From Verrucomicrobiota bacterium (lineage in GTDB: Bacteria > Verrucomicrobiota > Lentisphaeria > Oligosphaerales > Oligosphaeraceae): DNA of 5,770 bases. The position numbers and the translations under genes are program-made. The stretch covers positions 1 to 5,770 of the forward strand of contig JAKLHU010000159.1 of NCBI GenBank assembly GCA_022709995.1, read 5' to 3'. Position 1 is the first letter of the stretch. Each line of letters starts with the position of its first letter. This document shows, in pieces, positions 1 through 5,770 of the stretch. The notes below the pieces were generated by a model. That model did no database searches. It was not told the DNA's origin and saw only the letters and a program-made list of their open reading frames with translations.

Positions 1-311
1 GCGAGGATTAACCCCACGTCGATGAGCGCGACGCCCCACGCGATCGGCTGCAGCTCGGCCCAGAGCCGCTGCGGATCGTTACTGCCGGCGGTGATCCGCA
101 CCACGTCGACGAGGACGCCGTCCTTGCGCAGCGCCGCGTAGACGTACGCGCGCTCGCCGCTCTGGTAGACGAACGGCGGTCCGCGCAGCGCCGCGACGAT
201 GCCGCCATCCGGCAGTGCGAGGCCGAGCAGCAGCAACGCCGAGACGGCAAAGCGGACTTCCGCCGCCGCGATCGGGTCGAGCCAGGCGAGGAGCAGATTG
301 GCGTCGGTTTT
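1..311 (-). CDS. Internal fragment of an unidentified membrane protein, cut at both ends
   Basis: I do not recognise this protein. The minus-strand frame whose codons end at positions 311, 308, 305 and so on is open to the left edge. It reads like a real protein: an Ala/Leu-rich hydrophobic stretch (motif AVSALLLLGLAL, near 248-213), then a polar domain with FVYQSGERAYVYAALRKDG and VLVDVVRITAGS (about 176-86), then a second hydrophobic stretch running off the edge. The + strand translation of the same bases is Arg/Asp/Gln/His-rich, as expected of an antisense shadow. Of about 103 codons only about 10 end in A or T, and Leu uses CTC slightly more than CTG, unlike the FtsX gene next door, which prefers CTG and uses more T-ending codons. 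There is no ATG in the frame, and the next upstream GTG (443) lies deep inside the FtsX gene. The 5' end therefore seems lost near 300-330. The coding call is fairly firm; the function is unknown. Confidence 0.62.
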
Positions 312-314
312 CCG

Positions 315-2651
315 ATGAGCGACGAGCCCTTGAGCCTGAACGCGGCGGCGCGCTCGGCGGCCGACCTCTGGCGGCTGAACGAGTCCCGGATGGACATTTT
401 GCGGGCGAAGGGCATCCTGGATTCCTCCCTGGCCGAGATGCACGGCCGCTCCGAGGACATTCTTCTGGAAGCGGCCCGGCCCGACACGCCGCCGATGCGG
501 CGGGAGGCGTTGGTGACGACGTCGTTCTGGGCCTCCCGGCCGGTGTACCAGAAAGTCCGGGCCATGCTGGACGACCTGGTGTTCGCGGTCCTGATTCTGC
601 TGGGGTTGTCGGTGCCGTTTGCGTTCGCCCTGGAGCGGGTTCTGATCGGGGCCACCACCATCTACAAACAGATCTACTGGTTCGTCATCTTTTTCGCGGC
701 AACCTTTCTGATTCTGTATTTGTCGCATCCGGCCTTTGCGATTGCCAACACGCCGATCATCATTTTCCTGGGCTTTGCCATCGTCGTGATGTCGGTCATG
801 GTGATTTTCATCATCATGCGGAAATTCGAGTATGAGCTCAAGGCGATCCAAGGCATGACGGCAACGGTGCATGTCAACGACGTGTCGAACTTGAGCACCT
901 TCATGGCGGCGATGCAGATGGGCATCTCGACCATGCGTCGCCGGCCCATGCGCACCGCCTTGACCGCCATCACGATCATCCTCCTCACCTTCACCATTCT
1001 GTGCTTTGCGTCCTTCGGCACCCAGTCCGGCATCGTCACCATCTTCGCGGCCCCGAATCCCGGCTACAGCGGCGCCTTTGTGCACAATGTCAACTGGAAT
1101 CCGCTCAGCGAGGACTTGCAGGACATCATCCGCGGCCGCTGGCCGGAACTGACCGTCTGCCGGCGCCTGTGGGTGTCGCCGGCCACCCAGGACAATCCCG
1201 GGCTGCTGATGAGCCGCCCGGACGCGTCGCGGCCGGTGACGGTGCGCGGCATCCTGGGCATCGAGCCGGCGGAAATCGCCAGACGGCCTGATTTTCAGGA
1301 GCATTTCGGCGACCTGGAGGCAAATACGGTTCTGATCACGGAGGCCGTGGCCGGGGCGCTGGGCGTGGCCGCCGGCGACGAGGTGCTGCTGCGGGGTCGG
1401 CGGCTCCGGGTCGGCCGGCTGCTGGACGCCGTGCAGATCTCGGCGGCCAAGGACATGGACATGAGCAGCATCCTGCCGGCGGACTTCACCGAGGCGAGCT
1501 CGTCCTCGCAGCCGACGGCGGCGACGTTGGAAGGCAACGACGAGGAGATGGAGTCCATGTCGCAGCGCAACTGGGCGAGCCTGCCGGTCGACCAGGTCGC
1601 GGTGGTGACGGCGGACACGGCCAAGGCCATCGGCGCCTCGCTGTTCGCCCTGACCGTGTATACGGCCGACAGCACGGCCGCGGTGGAGACGGCGGAGAAC
1701 CTGGCCCGGATCCTGCCGTTTCCGATTCCAGCCACTCGCGACAACGGCGTCTACCGTCACCTTCTGGGCACGGTGTTGAAGGCCAGCGGAGCCCGCGACC
1801 TGTTTTTCCCGATCGTCCTGGGCGGCCTGGTGATATTCGGAACCATGCTCGGGTCGGTGGCGGACCGGAAGAAGGAAATCTACACCTTCAGCGCCCTTGG
1901 CCTGGCGCCGCGGCACGTGGCGACGCTGTTTTTTGCCGAGTCGATGGTCTATGCCCTCATCGGCGGCCTGGGCGGCTATCTGCTGGCGCAGGGGACGTTG
2001 AAGGTGCTGGGGGTGGCTTCGGAATACGGCCTGCTGCGGGTGCCCGAGATGAACATGTCGTCGACCAATACGATTGCGACGATTCTGATTGTGATGGCGA
2101 CGGTGCTGGTCTCGTCGGTCTACCCGGCGATCAAGGCCTCGAAATCGGCCAATCCTGGCCTGATGCGGACGTGGCGTCCGCCGGCGCCGGTCGGCGACCT
2201 CATGGACCTGGTGTTTCCGTTCACGGTGTCGCAGTACGACATCACCGGGGTGGTGTCTTTTCTGAAGGAGCATTTTGGCAACCACACCGACACCGGCCTG
2301 GGGCAGTTCATGACCAGCGAGGTGAAGCTGGTCCGGGAGGCCAACGGCGACCTTGGCCTGGATGCACGCCTGGCTCTGGCGCCGTTTGACCTGGGGGTGA
2401 GCCAGACCTTCGTGCTGCGCAGCACGCCGAGTGAAATCCCCGGCATTGACGAGGTCCGGGTGCTGCTGCACCGTCTTTCCGGGCAGCCGAAGGACTGGCA
2501 GCGCCTGAACAAGGTCTTCCTGGACGACCTCCGGCAGCAGTTCCTCATCTGGCGGTCCATTCCGCCCGAGACCATGGAGCACTACCGCCAGCAGACCCTG
2601 GAGGCCCTGCCAAGCCTGGGCGGGCTTGGCGATGGACGCCGGCAAGGGTGA
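315..2651 (+). CDS. FtsX/MacB-type ABC transporter permease, probably 5'-truncated
   Basis: Membrane subunit of a type VII ABC transporter, presumably driven by the ATPase at 4832-5557. From ATG 315 it is 778 residues. Predicted membrane segments lie near 87-106, 120-138, 145-168, 213-235, 496-516, 538-560 and 585-604. The last four are the FtsX core. Its first helix follows the basic motif MRRRPMRTALTA (207-218), and residues 236-495 form the large extracytoplasmic domain, with a Ser/Glu/Met-rich loop at about 391-417. After the second core helix comes ADRKKEIYTFSALGLAPRHV (516-535), the typical FtsX cytoplasmic coupling loop. The last helix ends in SVYPAIKASKSANP, matching the usual 'YPA..A....P' exit. 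Three extra helices precede the core, and about 170 residues of mixed alpha/beta character follow it, placed in the cytoplasm by topology. The start is doubtful: no ribosome binding site lies at a proper distance from 315, and the frame is open back to 12 only as antisense of another gene. By the positive-inside rule residues 1-86 should be outside, yet no signal peptide precedes them. The family is firm, the N-terminus is not. Confidence 0.9.
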   Translation: MSDEPLSLNAAARSAADLWRLNESRMDILRAKGILDSSLAEMHGRSEDILLEAARPDTPPMRREALVTTSFWASRPVYQKVRAMLDDLVFAVLILLGLSVPFAFALERVLIGATTIYKQIYWFVIFFAATFLILYLSHPAFAIANTPIIIFLGFAIVVMSVMVIFIIMRKFEYELKAIQGMTATVHVNDVSNLSTFMAAMQMGISTMRRRPMRTALTAITIILLTFTILCFASFGTQSGIVTIFAAPNPGYSGAFVHNVNWNPLSEDLQDIIRGRWPELTVCRRLWVSPATQDNPGLLMSRPDASRPVTVRGILGIEPAEIARRPDFQEHFGDLEANTVLITEAVAGALGVAAGDEVLLRGRRLRVGRLLDAVQISAAKDMDMSSILPADFTEASSSSQPTAATLEGNDEEMESMSQRNWASLPVDQVAVVTADTAKAIGASLFALTVYTADSTAAVETAENLARILPFPIPATRDNGVYRHLLGTVLKASGARDLFFPIVLGGLVIFGTMLGSVADRKKEIYTFSALGLAPRHVATLFFAESMVYALIGGLGGYLLAQGTLKVLGVASEYGLLRVPEMNMSSTNTIATILIVMATVLVSSVYPAIKASKSANPGLMRTWRPPAPVGDLMDLVFPFTVSQYDITGVVSFLKEHFGNHTDTGLGQFMTSEVKLVREANGDLGLDARLALAPFDLGVSQTFVLRSTPSEIPGIDEVRVLLHRLSGQPKDWQRLNKVFLDDLRQQFLIWRSIPPETMEHYRQQTLEALPSLGGLGDGRRQG
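2609..2630 (+). repeat. Perfect 8-bp inverted repeat (hairpin) near the end of the FtsX gene
   Basis: GCCAAGCC (2609-2616) and GGCTTGGC (2623-2630) are perfect reverse complements around a 6-base loop TGGGCG, about 20 bases before the FtsX stop codon. It lies in the codons for the Gly/Leu-rich tail (LPSLGGLG). There is no following T-run, so it is not a classic intrinsic terminator. It could be an mRNA structure between the first two genes of the operon, or chance. Confidence 0.5.
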
Positions 2652-2753
2652 AGAATTGCCCCCCGACGGCCGCGGCGCCAGGGGTGAAGGACGGCCCGCA
2701 AAACGATGGCAGCAGGATTGAAGCGAAGCAGCACGACGATATAGAGACACCAC
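2652..2753 (+). other. Intergenic spacer with a weak ribosome binding site
   Basis: The 102-base gap between the FtsX stop and the next ATG holds no convincing promoter or terminator. TAGAGA at 2742-2747 sits 6 bases before ATG 2754 and is the only purine-rich candidate for a Shine-Dalgarno site; it is weak. The in-frame TAG at 2742-2744 rules out an earlier start for the downstream gene. GGGTGAAG occurs twice (2646 and 2682), probably by chance. Confidence 0.5.
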
Positions 2754-4772
2754 ATGGAACACCGAATTGACCGCGAGCTTGACGAATTCAGGCGCATCAT
2801 GGAAGTGCCCTCCACCTTTGAGGAGGGTTTTCGCTGGTCGGCGCTGTTTGGCGCGATTTTTGTCGCCCTGCTGATGGTGCCCGGCGCGATTTACATGGGG
2901 CTTCTGGCCGGCACCGGCATCGGTTCGGCGGCGCAGTGGGTGACCGTCATCCTCTTCATCGAAGTCGCGCGCCGGGCGCACCGCTATCTGAACCGGTCGG
3001 AAATTTTCGTGTTGTTCTTCATGGCCGGGTCCATGATGGGCGCGGCTACGACTGGCGGCCTGCTCTGGCAGCAGTTCTTTGCCCAGAGTGATGCGGCGGC
3101 GGCCAACGGCCTGGTCGACCAGTTGCCGCTTTGGTGGGCGGCGCCGATCGAGTCGGATTCCTATGCCCAGCGGACTTTTTTCCACCTTGACTGGCTGCCG
3201 GCGATTCTGATGATGGTGTTCGGGTCGTTTGCCGGGCAGCTTTCGAACGTCGTTCTCGGGTACGGCCTGTTCCGCGTCGCCAGCGACATGGAGAAGCTCC
3301 CGTTTCCAATGGCGCCGGTGGGGGCGCAGGGCATCATGGCGATGGCCGAGGACATTGAGGCCAAGGACGCCAAGACGGCGGAGGATTCCTGGCGCTGGCG
3401 GGTGTTCGCGATTGGCGGGGCGCTGGGCCTGGCTTTCGGCGCCATCTACCTTTTCCTGCCGGTCATCAGCGGCGCCTTGACCGGCACCGCCATCCAGATT
3501 TTCCCGATCCCGTTTTCCGACTTCACCGGCCAGACCGGTTTGTACCTGAAGGCGGTGGCGACCGGCATTTCGTGGGACTTTGGCAACATCATCACCGGCA
3601 TGGTGATGCCGTTCTATGGCATGGTCGGCAGCTTCATCGGCCTGATTGTGACCGTGGTCGCCAACCCCATCCTGTATAATCACGGCATCCTCAGCAACTG
3701 GAAATTCGGCGACGACACGGTGTCGACGCTGTTCAAGAACAACATCGACTTTTATTTCAGCCTGCACATCGGCATTGCCGTCGCCATTGCCCTGGCCGGG
3801 ATTTACCAGGTCGCGCGCAGCGTGGTCAGGAGCCGGCGGACCCGCCGGGCGCCGGCCGGCGGGTCCAAGCGCAGTTCCTGGAAAGACGTCCCGCCCGGCC
3901 GCGGCGACATCGGCGGCTGGGCGATTCTGCTGTGCTATTTTCTGGTCACCAGCGCCTACACGGCCGTTTCGATCGGGCTGTTGATGTGGCATCATGGCGG
4001 CTGGACGACGGATATCCGCAACGTCCTGATTGTGCTGTTGATACTCGGCTTCTTCTACACGCCGCTGGTCAGTTATGTCACGGCGCGGCTGGAAGGCATG
4101 GTCGGCCAAGTCGTCGAGGTGCCGATGATCCGGGAAGCCGCGCTGATTTTGAGCGGCTATCACGGCGTCGCCGTCTGGTTCCTGCCGCTGCCGATCGCCA
4201 ATTACGGCACCATGACCGTGTTCTACCGGCAATGCGAACTGACGGGGACGAAATTCACCAGCATCTGGAAAACCAAGATCATTCTCTTCCCGTTGATTCT
4301 GCTCAGCACCATCTTTTTCATGAATTTCATTTGGGGCCTGGACCAGATTCCCTCGGTGGCCTATCCGTTTGCGCAGCGGATGTGGGAGCTGAACGCGGCC
4401 AACAGCTGCATCATGTATTCCGCGACCATGGGCGAATTCTCCATGTTCGAGCAGGCCTTCAACATCGTCTACCTTGGCTTCGGGGCCGTATTTGGGGTCG
4501 TTCTTTTTGGCGGCATGCAGTTGCTGGGGGCGCCGATCATGCTGACGTATGGTGTCGTCCGCGGTCTGGGACAGAGCCTGCCGCATTCGATCCTGCCGCA
4601 GTTTGTCGGCGCGCTGATCGGGCATTTCTACTTCAAGAAGCGCCTGAAATTGAAATGGCGCCAATACATTCCGGTCGTCGCGGCCGGCTTTTCGTGCGGC
4701 ATGGGTCTGATTACGACCGTCGGCGTCGGCGTTACTTTTTTGAGCAAGGCCGTCATCAAGCTGCCGTTTTGA
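2754..4772 (+). CDS. Polytopic membrane transporter, OPT-related DUF6785/DUF6784-like
   Basis: A 672-residue integral inner-membrane protein with a short charged N-terminus (MEHRIDRELDEFRRIMEVPS) and roughly 13-14 hydrophobic segments, the first near 29-51. Conspicuous motifs are AGSMMGAATTGGLLW (91-105), EKLPFPMAPVGAQGI (180-194), the stretch around GISWDFGNIITGMVMPFYGM (271-290), and LPLPIANYG (477-485). The length, the 'PFPMAPVGAQG' segment and the even spread of helices fit the oligopeptide transporter (OPT)-like group that Pfam, as I recall, splits into DUF6785 and DUF6784 and that annotators often call 'peptide transporter'. OPT proteins are proton-coupled importers of peptides or metal chelates; the substrate here cannot be read. 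A basic hydrophilic linker at about 354-378 (many Arg, then Ser-Lys) divides the protein into two halves and is probably cytoplasmic. The start is ATG 2754, the first after an in-frame TAG at 2742. The gene sits between an ABC permease and its likely ATPase. Membrane transporter is sure; the family is likely; the function is inferred. Confidence 0.8.
   Translation: MEHRIDRELDEFRRIMEVPSTFEEGFRWSALFGAIFVALLMVPGAIYMGLLAGTGIGSAAQWVTVILFIEVARRAHRYLNRSEIFVLFFMAGSMMGAATTGGLLWQQFFAQSDAAAANGLVDQLPLWWAAPIESDSYAQRTFFHLDWLPAILMMVFGSFAGQLSNVVLGYGLFRVASDMEKLPFPMAPVGAQGIMAMAEDIEAKDAKTAEDSWRWRVFAIGGALGLAFGAIYLFLPVISGALTGTAIQIFPIPFSDFTGQTGLYLKAVATGISWDFGNIITGMVMPFYGMVGSFIGLIVTVVANPILYNHGILSNWKFGDDTVSTLFKNNIDFYFSLHIGIAVAIALAGIYQVARSVVRSRRTRRAPAGGSKRSSWKDVPPGRGDIGGWAILLCYFLVTSAYTAVSIGLLMWHHGGWTTDIRNVLIVLLILGFFYTPLVSYVTARLEGMVGQVVEVPMIREAALILSGYHGVAVWFLPLPIANYGTMTVFYRQCELTGTKFTSIWKTKIILFPLILLSTIFFMNFIWGLDQIPSVAYPFAQRMWELNAANSCIMYSATMGEFSMFEQAFNIVYLGFGAVFGVVLFGGMQLLGAPIMLTYGVVRGLGQSLPHSILPQFVGALIGHFYFKKRLKLKWRQYIPVVAAGFSCGMGLITTVGVGVTFLSKAVIKLPF
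3838..3866 (+). repeat. Perfect 11-bp inverted repeat inside the OPT-like gene
   Basis: GGACCCGCCGG (3838-3848) and CCGGCGGGTCC (3856-3866) are exact reverse complements around the 7-base loop GCGCCGG. The repeat lies in the codons for the basic Ala/Pro/Gly/Arg linker between the two halves of the transporter (about residues 362-371), a place that tolerates insertions. In mRNA it would form a very stable hairpin. It may be a small mobile palindrome of the REP type or a locally arisen GC-rich sequence. Confidence 0.6.
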
Positions 4773-4813
4773 GCGGCGGGACAGTTCTCGGGCGACCGGT
4801 GCTGGCAGACACA

Positions 4814-4823
4814 GAGAAGGGGA
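4814..4823 (+). promoter_or_regulatory. Ribosome binding site of the ABC ATPase gene
   Basis: GAGAAGGGGA lies 8 bases upstream of ATG 4832, good spacing for a Shine-Dalgarno site. It is the strongest such site in the operon and supports this start over upstream in-frame codons, since the frame has no stop between the OPT-like gene and 4832. Confidence 0.7.
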
Positions 4824-4831
4824 CTGCGGAT

Positions 4832-5557
4832 ATGAGTCAGGAAATCCTGATCAGAGTCAAAAAGGTGAACAAGGAGTTCAACCTCGGCAAAGCGGTGGTG
4901 CACGCCCTGCGTGACATCAACCTGGAGATTTACCGGGGCGAGTATTTGTCGATCATGGGCCCGTCTGGCTCTGGCAAAAGCACCTTGTTCAACATGATCG
5001 GGGCCCTGGATCGGCCGACCTCGGGTCTGGTTGAAGTCGCCGGGGTCGATCTGACCCGGCTGACGCCACGGCAGCTGGCGCATTTCCGCGGCAATCACAT
5101 CGGCTACGTCTTCCAGGCCTACAATCTGCTGCCCGCGTACGACGCTATTTCCAATGTCGTTTTGCCATTGCTGTTCAGCGGGGTCGAACCCGGGCGGGCG
5201 CATCAGCGCGCCGTCGAGGTGCTTGAAATGGTCGGTCTGGGCCATCGCCTGACGCACCGGCCGGACGAGATGTCCGGCGGCCAGCAGCAGCGGGTGGCCA
5301 TTGCGCGGGCGCTGGCCAACGAGCCGGCGATCATTTTGGCGGATGAGCCGACCGCGAACCTCGACCTGGTGACCGGCGAGGAAATCATCAACCTGATCGC
5401 CGATTTGTCGCGGCGGTTGGGCGTCACCGTGGTGACGGCGACGCATGACCACAAAATGCTGGCGACGTCGGATCGGATTTTGTGGATCAAGGACGGCGGC
5501 GTCGACCGCCTCGAACGCCGCGAAGACCTGAATATCAAGATCGGGGTGGTGAAGTGA
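4832..5557 (+). CDS. ABC transporter ATP-binding protein, LolD/MacB/FtsE type
   Basis: Cytoplasmic ATPase subunit that should bind ATP as a dimer and drive the FtsX-type permease at 315-2651. It is 241 residues, normal for a stand-alone LolD/MacB-type nucleotide-binding domain. All motifs are present in order: the aromatic-region VHALRDINLEI (23-33), Walker A GPSGSGKST (43-51), the FNMIGALDRPTSG segment typical of this subfamily (53-65), Q-loop Gln95 in YVFQAYNLLP, signature MSGGQQQR (147-154), Walker B IILADE (167-172) with catalytic Glu172, D-loop NLD (176-178), and switch His205 in ATHD. The signature starts with Met instead of the commoner Leu, a conservative change that should keep activity. 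The tail (207-241) is charged and has no extra domain. The gene follows the OPT-like gene by 59 bases and has its own good ribosome binding site. Family and activity are firm; the specific role (export, lipoprotein release, wall-enzyme control) cannot be told from the ATPase alone. Confidence 0.96.
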   Translation: MSQEILIRVKKVNKEFNLGKAVVHALRDINLEIYRGEYLSIMGPSGSGKSTLFNMIGALDRPTSGLVEVAGVDLTRLTPRQLAHFRGNHIGYVFQAYNLLPAYDAISNVVLPLLFSGVEPGRAHQRAVEVLEMVGLGHRLTHRPDEMSGGQQQRVAIARALANEPAIILADEPTANLDLVTGEEIINLIADLSRRLGVTVVTATHDHKMLATSDRILWIKDGGVDRLERREDLNIKIGVVK

Positions 5558-5684
5558 CCAAGGCGGTACGAGACCCGGGGCGCATGACGCCGGCCTCCGT
5601 CGGCGGAACGGCGCCCGCGCTGGCCAGGGTCGTTCGGCGGCGGAACGGCGCCCGCGCCGCGACCGCCGTCGGCCGCGGGGGGCT
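5558..5684. other. Intergenic region between convergent genes, with repeats and a possible hairpin
   Basis: This 127-base stretch separates the ATPase stop from the stop of the minus-strand gene. It is very GC-rich and contains a 20-bp direct repeat (listed separately) plus a candidate stem: CCGCGACCG (5657-5665) against CGGCCGCGG (5670-5678), 8 of 9 pairs with loop CCGT. A smaller stem CGCCG/CGGCG lies at 5588-5605. No strong T-run follows on either strand, so a terminator role for the operon or for both convergent genes is possible but unproven. A GTG at 5554 overlapping the ATPase stop opens a 44-codon Arg/Ala-rich frame ending at 5688, which I do not regard as a gene. Confidence 0.55.
5601..5657. 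repeat. 20-bp perfect direct repeat, two copies
   Basis: CGGCGGAACGGCGCCCGCGC occurs exactly at 5601-5620 and again at 5638-5657, with 17 bases between. Flanking bases differ. The unit contains the palindrome GGCGCC. Both copies are non-coding, just before the hairpin candidate at 5657-5678. Confidence 0.85.
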
Positions 5685-5770
5685 TTAGGCGATTTCGGCT
5701 TCGTATTTTTGCATGGCGGCGATTTCCCGGGGCAGGTGGGTGTTGTAATCTTCCCATTTGATCCATTCCC
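5685..5770 (-). CDS. C-terminal end of an unidentified protein, convergent with the operon
   Basis: Only the last 27 complete codons are in the window; the stop TAA reads on the minus strand at 5687-5685 and the gene continues past the right edge. The readable end contains EWIKWEDYNTHLP followed by REIAAMQKYEAEIA. It is rich in Trp, Glu and Lys, amphipathic and helical, clearly protein-like and soluble in character. Codons match the operon (GAA, GCC, ATC, AAA) better than the GC-extreme fragment at the left edge. I do not recognise the family from so short a piece. Its orientation makes it the convergent neighbour that ends the ABC/OPT-like operon. Confidence 0.75.
   Translation of the reverse strand, partial: EWIKWEDYNTHLPREIAAMQKYEAEIA

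Noticed and set aside
12..314. In-frame upstream extension of the FtsX gene, which is open back to position 12
   Set aside because: The translated extension is rich in Arg, Asp, Gln and His with no hydrophobic signal segment, and the opposite strand in the same register reads as a real membrane protein. It is an antisense shadow, not the missing N-terminus.
8..661. Long minus-strand open frame of 217 codons crossing the join
   Set aside because: Its product is Arg/Ser-rich low-complexity sequence, typical of a wrong frame in GC-rich DNA, and it overlaps clear FtsX coding sequence.
2632..2721. 29-codon frame starting inside the end of the FtsX gene (MDAGKGEELPPDG...)
   Set aside because: Short, Gly/Arg-rich, no ribosome binding site, and no sign that it continues the FtsX protein by frameshift.
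3932..4831. 300-codon upstream extension of the ATPase frame
   Set aside because: It overlaps the OPT-like gene in another frame and is Arg/His-rich. The ATPase has a good ribosome binding site and normal family length from ATG 4832.
4628..5452. 274-codon minus-strand frame opposite the ATPase gene
   Set aside because: Composition rich in Arg, Gln, His and Asp is that of an antisense shadow; the + strand has every ABC ATPase motif.
5554..5688. 44-codon frame starting at GTG overlapping the ATPase stop
   Set aside because: The overlap resembles translational coupling, but the product is Arg/Ala/Gly-rich, is made largely of the 20-bp direct repeat, and runs into the stop of the convergent gene.
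1..5770. CRISPR array, tRNA, rRNA, insertion sequence or riboswitch
   Set aside because: I saw no regularly spaced repeats, RNA gene signatures, transposase motifs or terminal inverted repeats; nearly all of the window is explained by protein-coding sequence.

Overview
The window is GC-rich and almost fully coding. It carries three genes in a row on the + strand: an FtsX/MacB-type ABC permease (315-2651), a polytopic membrane protein that looks like the OPT-related DUF6785 group (2754-4772), and a LolD/MacB-type ABC ATPase (4832-5557). Gaps between them are about 100 and 60 bases, with no convincing promoter or terminator, so they read as one operon. At the right edge is the C-terminal end of a convergent minus-strand gene (5685-5770). 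At the left edge is a piece of a different minus-strand gene (about 1-311) with its own codon preference.

No rRNA, tRNA or taxonomic marker is present. An ABC ATPase and a large FtsX-like permease beside an OPT/DUF6785-like protein recalls Planctomycetota, Lentisphaerota, Kiritimatiellota and related, often uncultivated, bacteria. That placement rests on remembered family distribution and is an inference, not something the sequence proves.

The ATPase and the FtsX permease are the expected two halves of a type VII (MacB/LolCDE/FtsEX-like) transporter. This class usually does mechanical work on the far side of the membrane rather than moving solute through a pore. The OPT-like protein between them has the features of a secondary carrier, which suggests a combined envelope/uptake module of unknown substrate. 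The permease is unusual: three extra transmembrane segments precede the standard FtsX core, and about 170 residues follow the last transmembrane segment.

The most important anomaly is near 300-330. Two head-to-head reading frames, the left minus-strand gene and the FtsX gene, both lose their 5' ends there, with no start signals and no intergenic space. The predicted topology of the FtsX protein also puts its first 86 residues outside the cell with nothing to export them. The simplest reading is a breakpoint, either a chimeric assembly join or a real rearrangement, so the FtsX gene is probably 5'-truncated. Smaller oddities are an 11-bp perfect inverted repeat inside the OPT-like gene, an 8-bp perfect hairpin near the FtsX stop codon, and a 20-bp perfect direct repeat in the convergent intergenic region.
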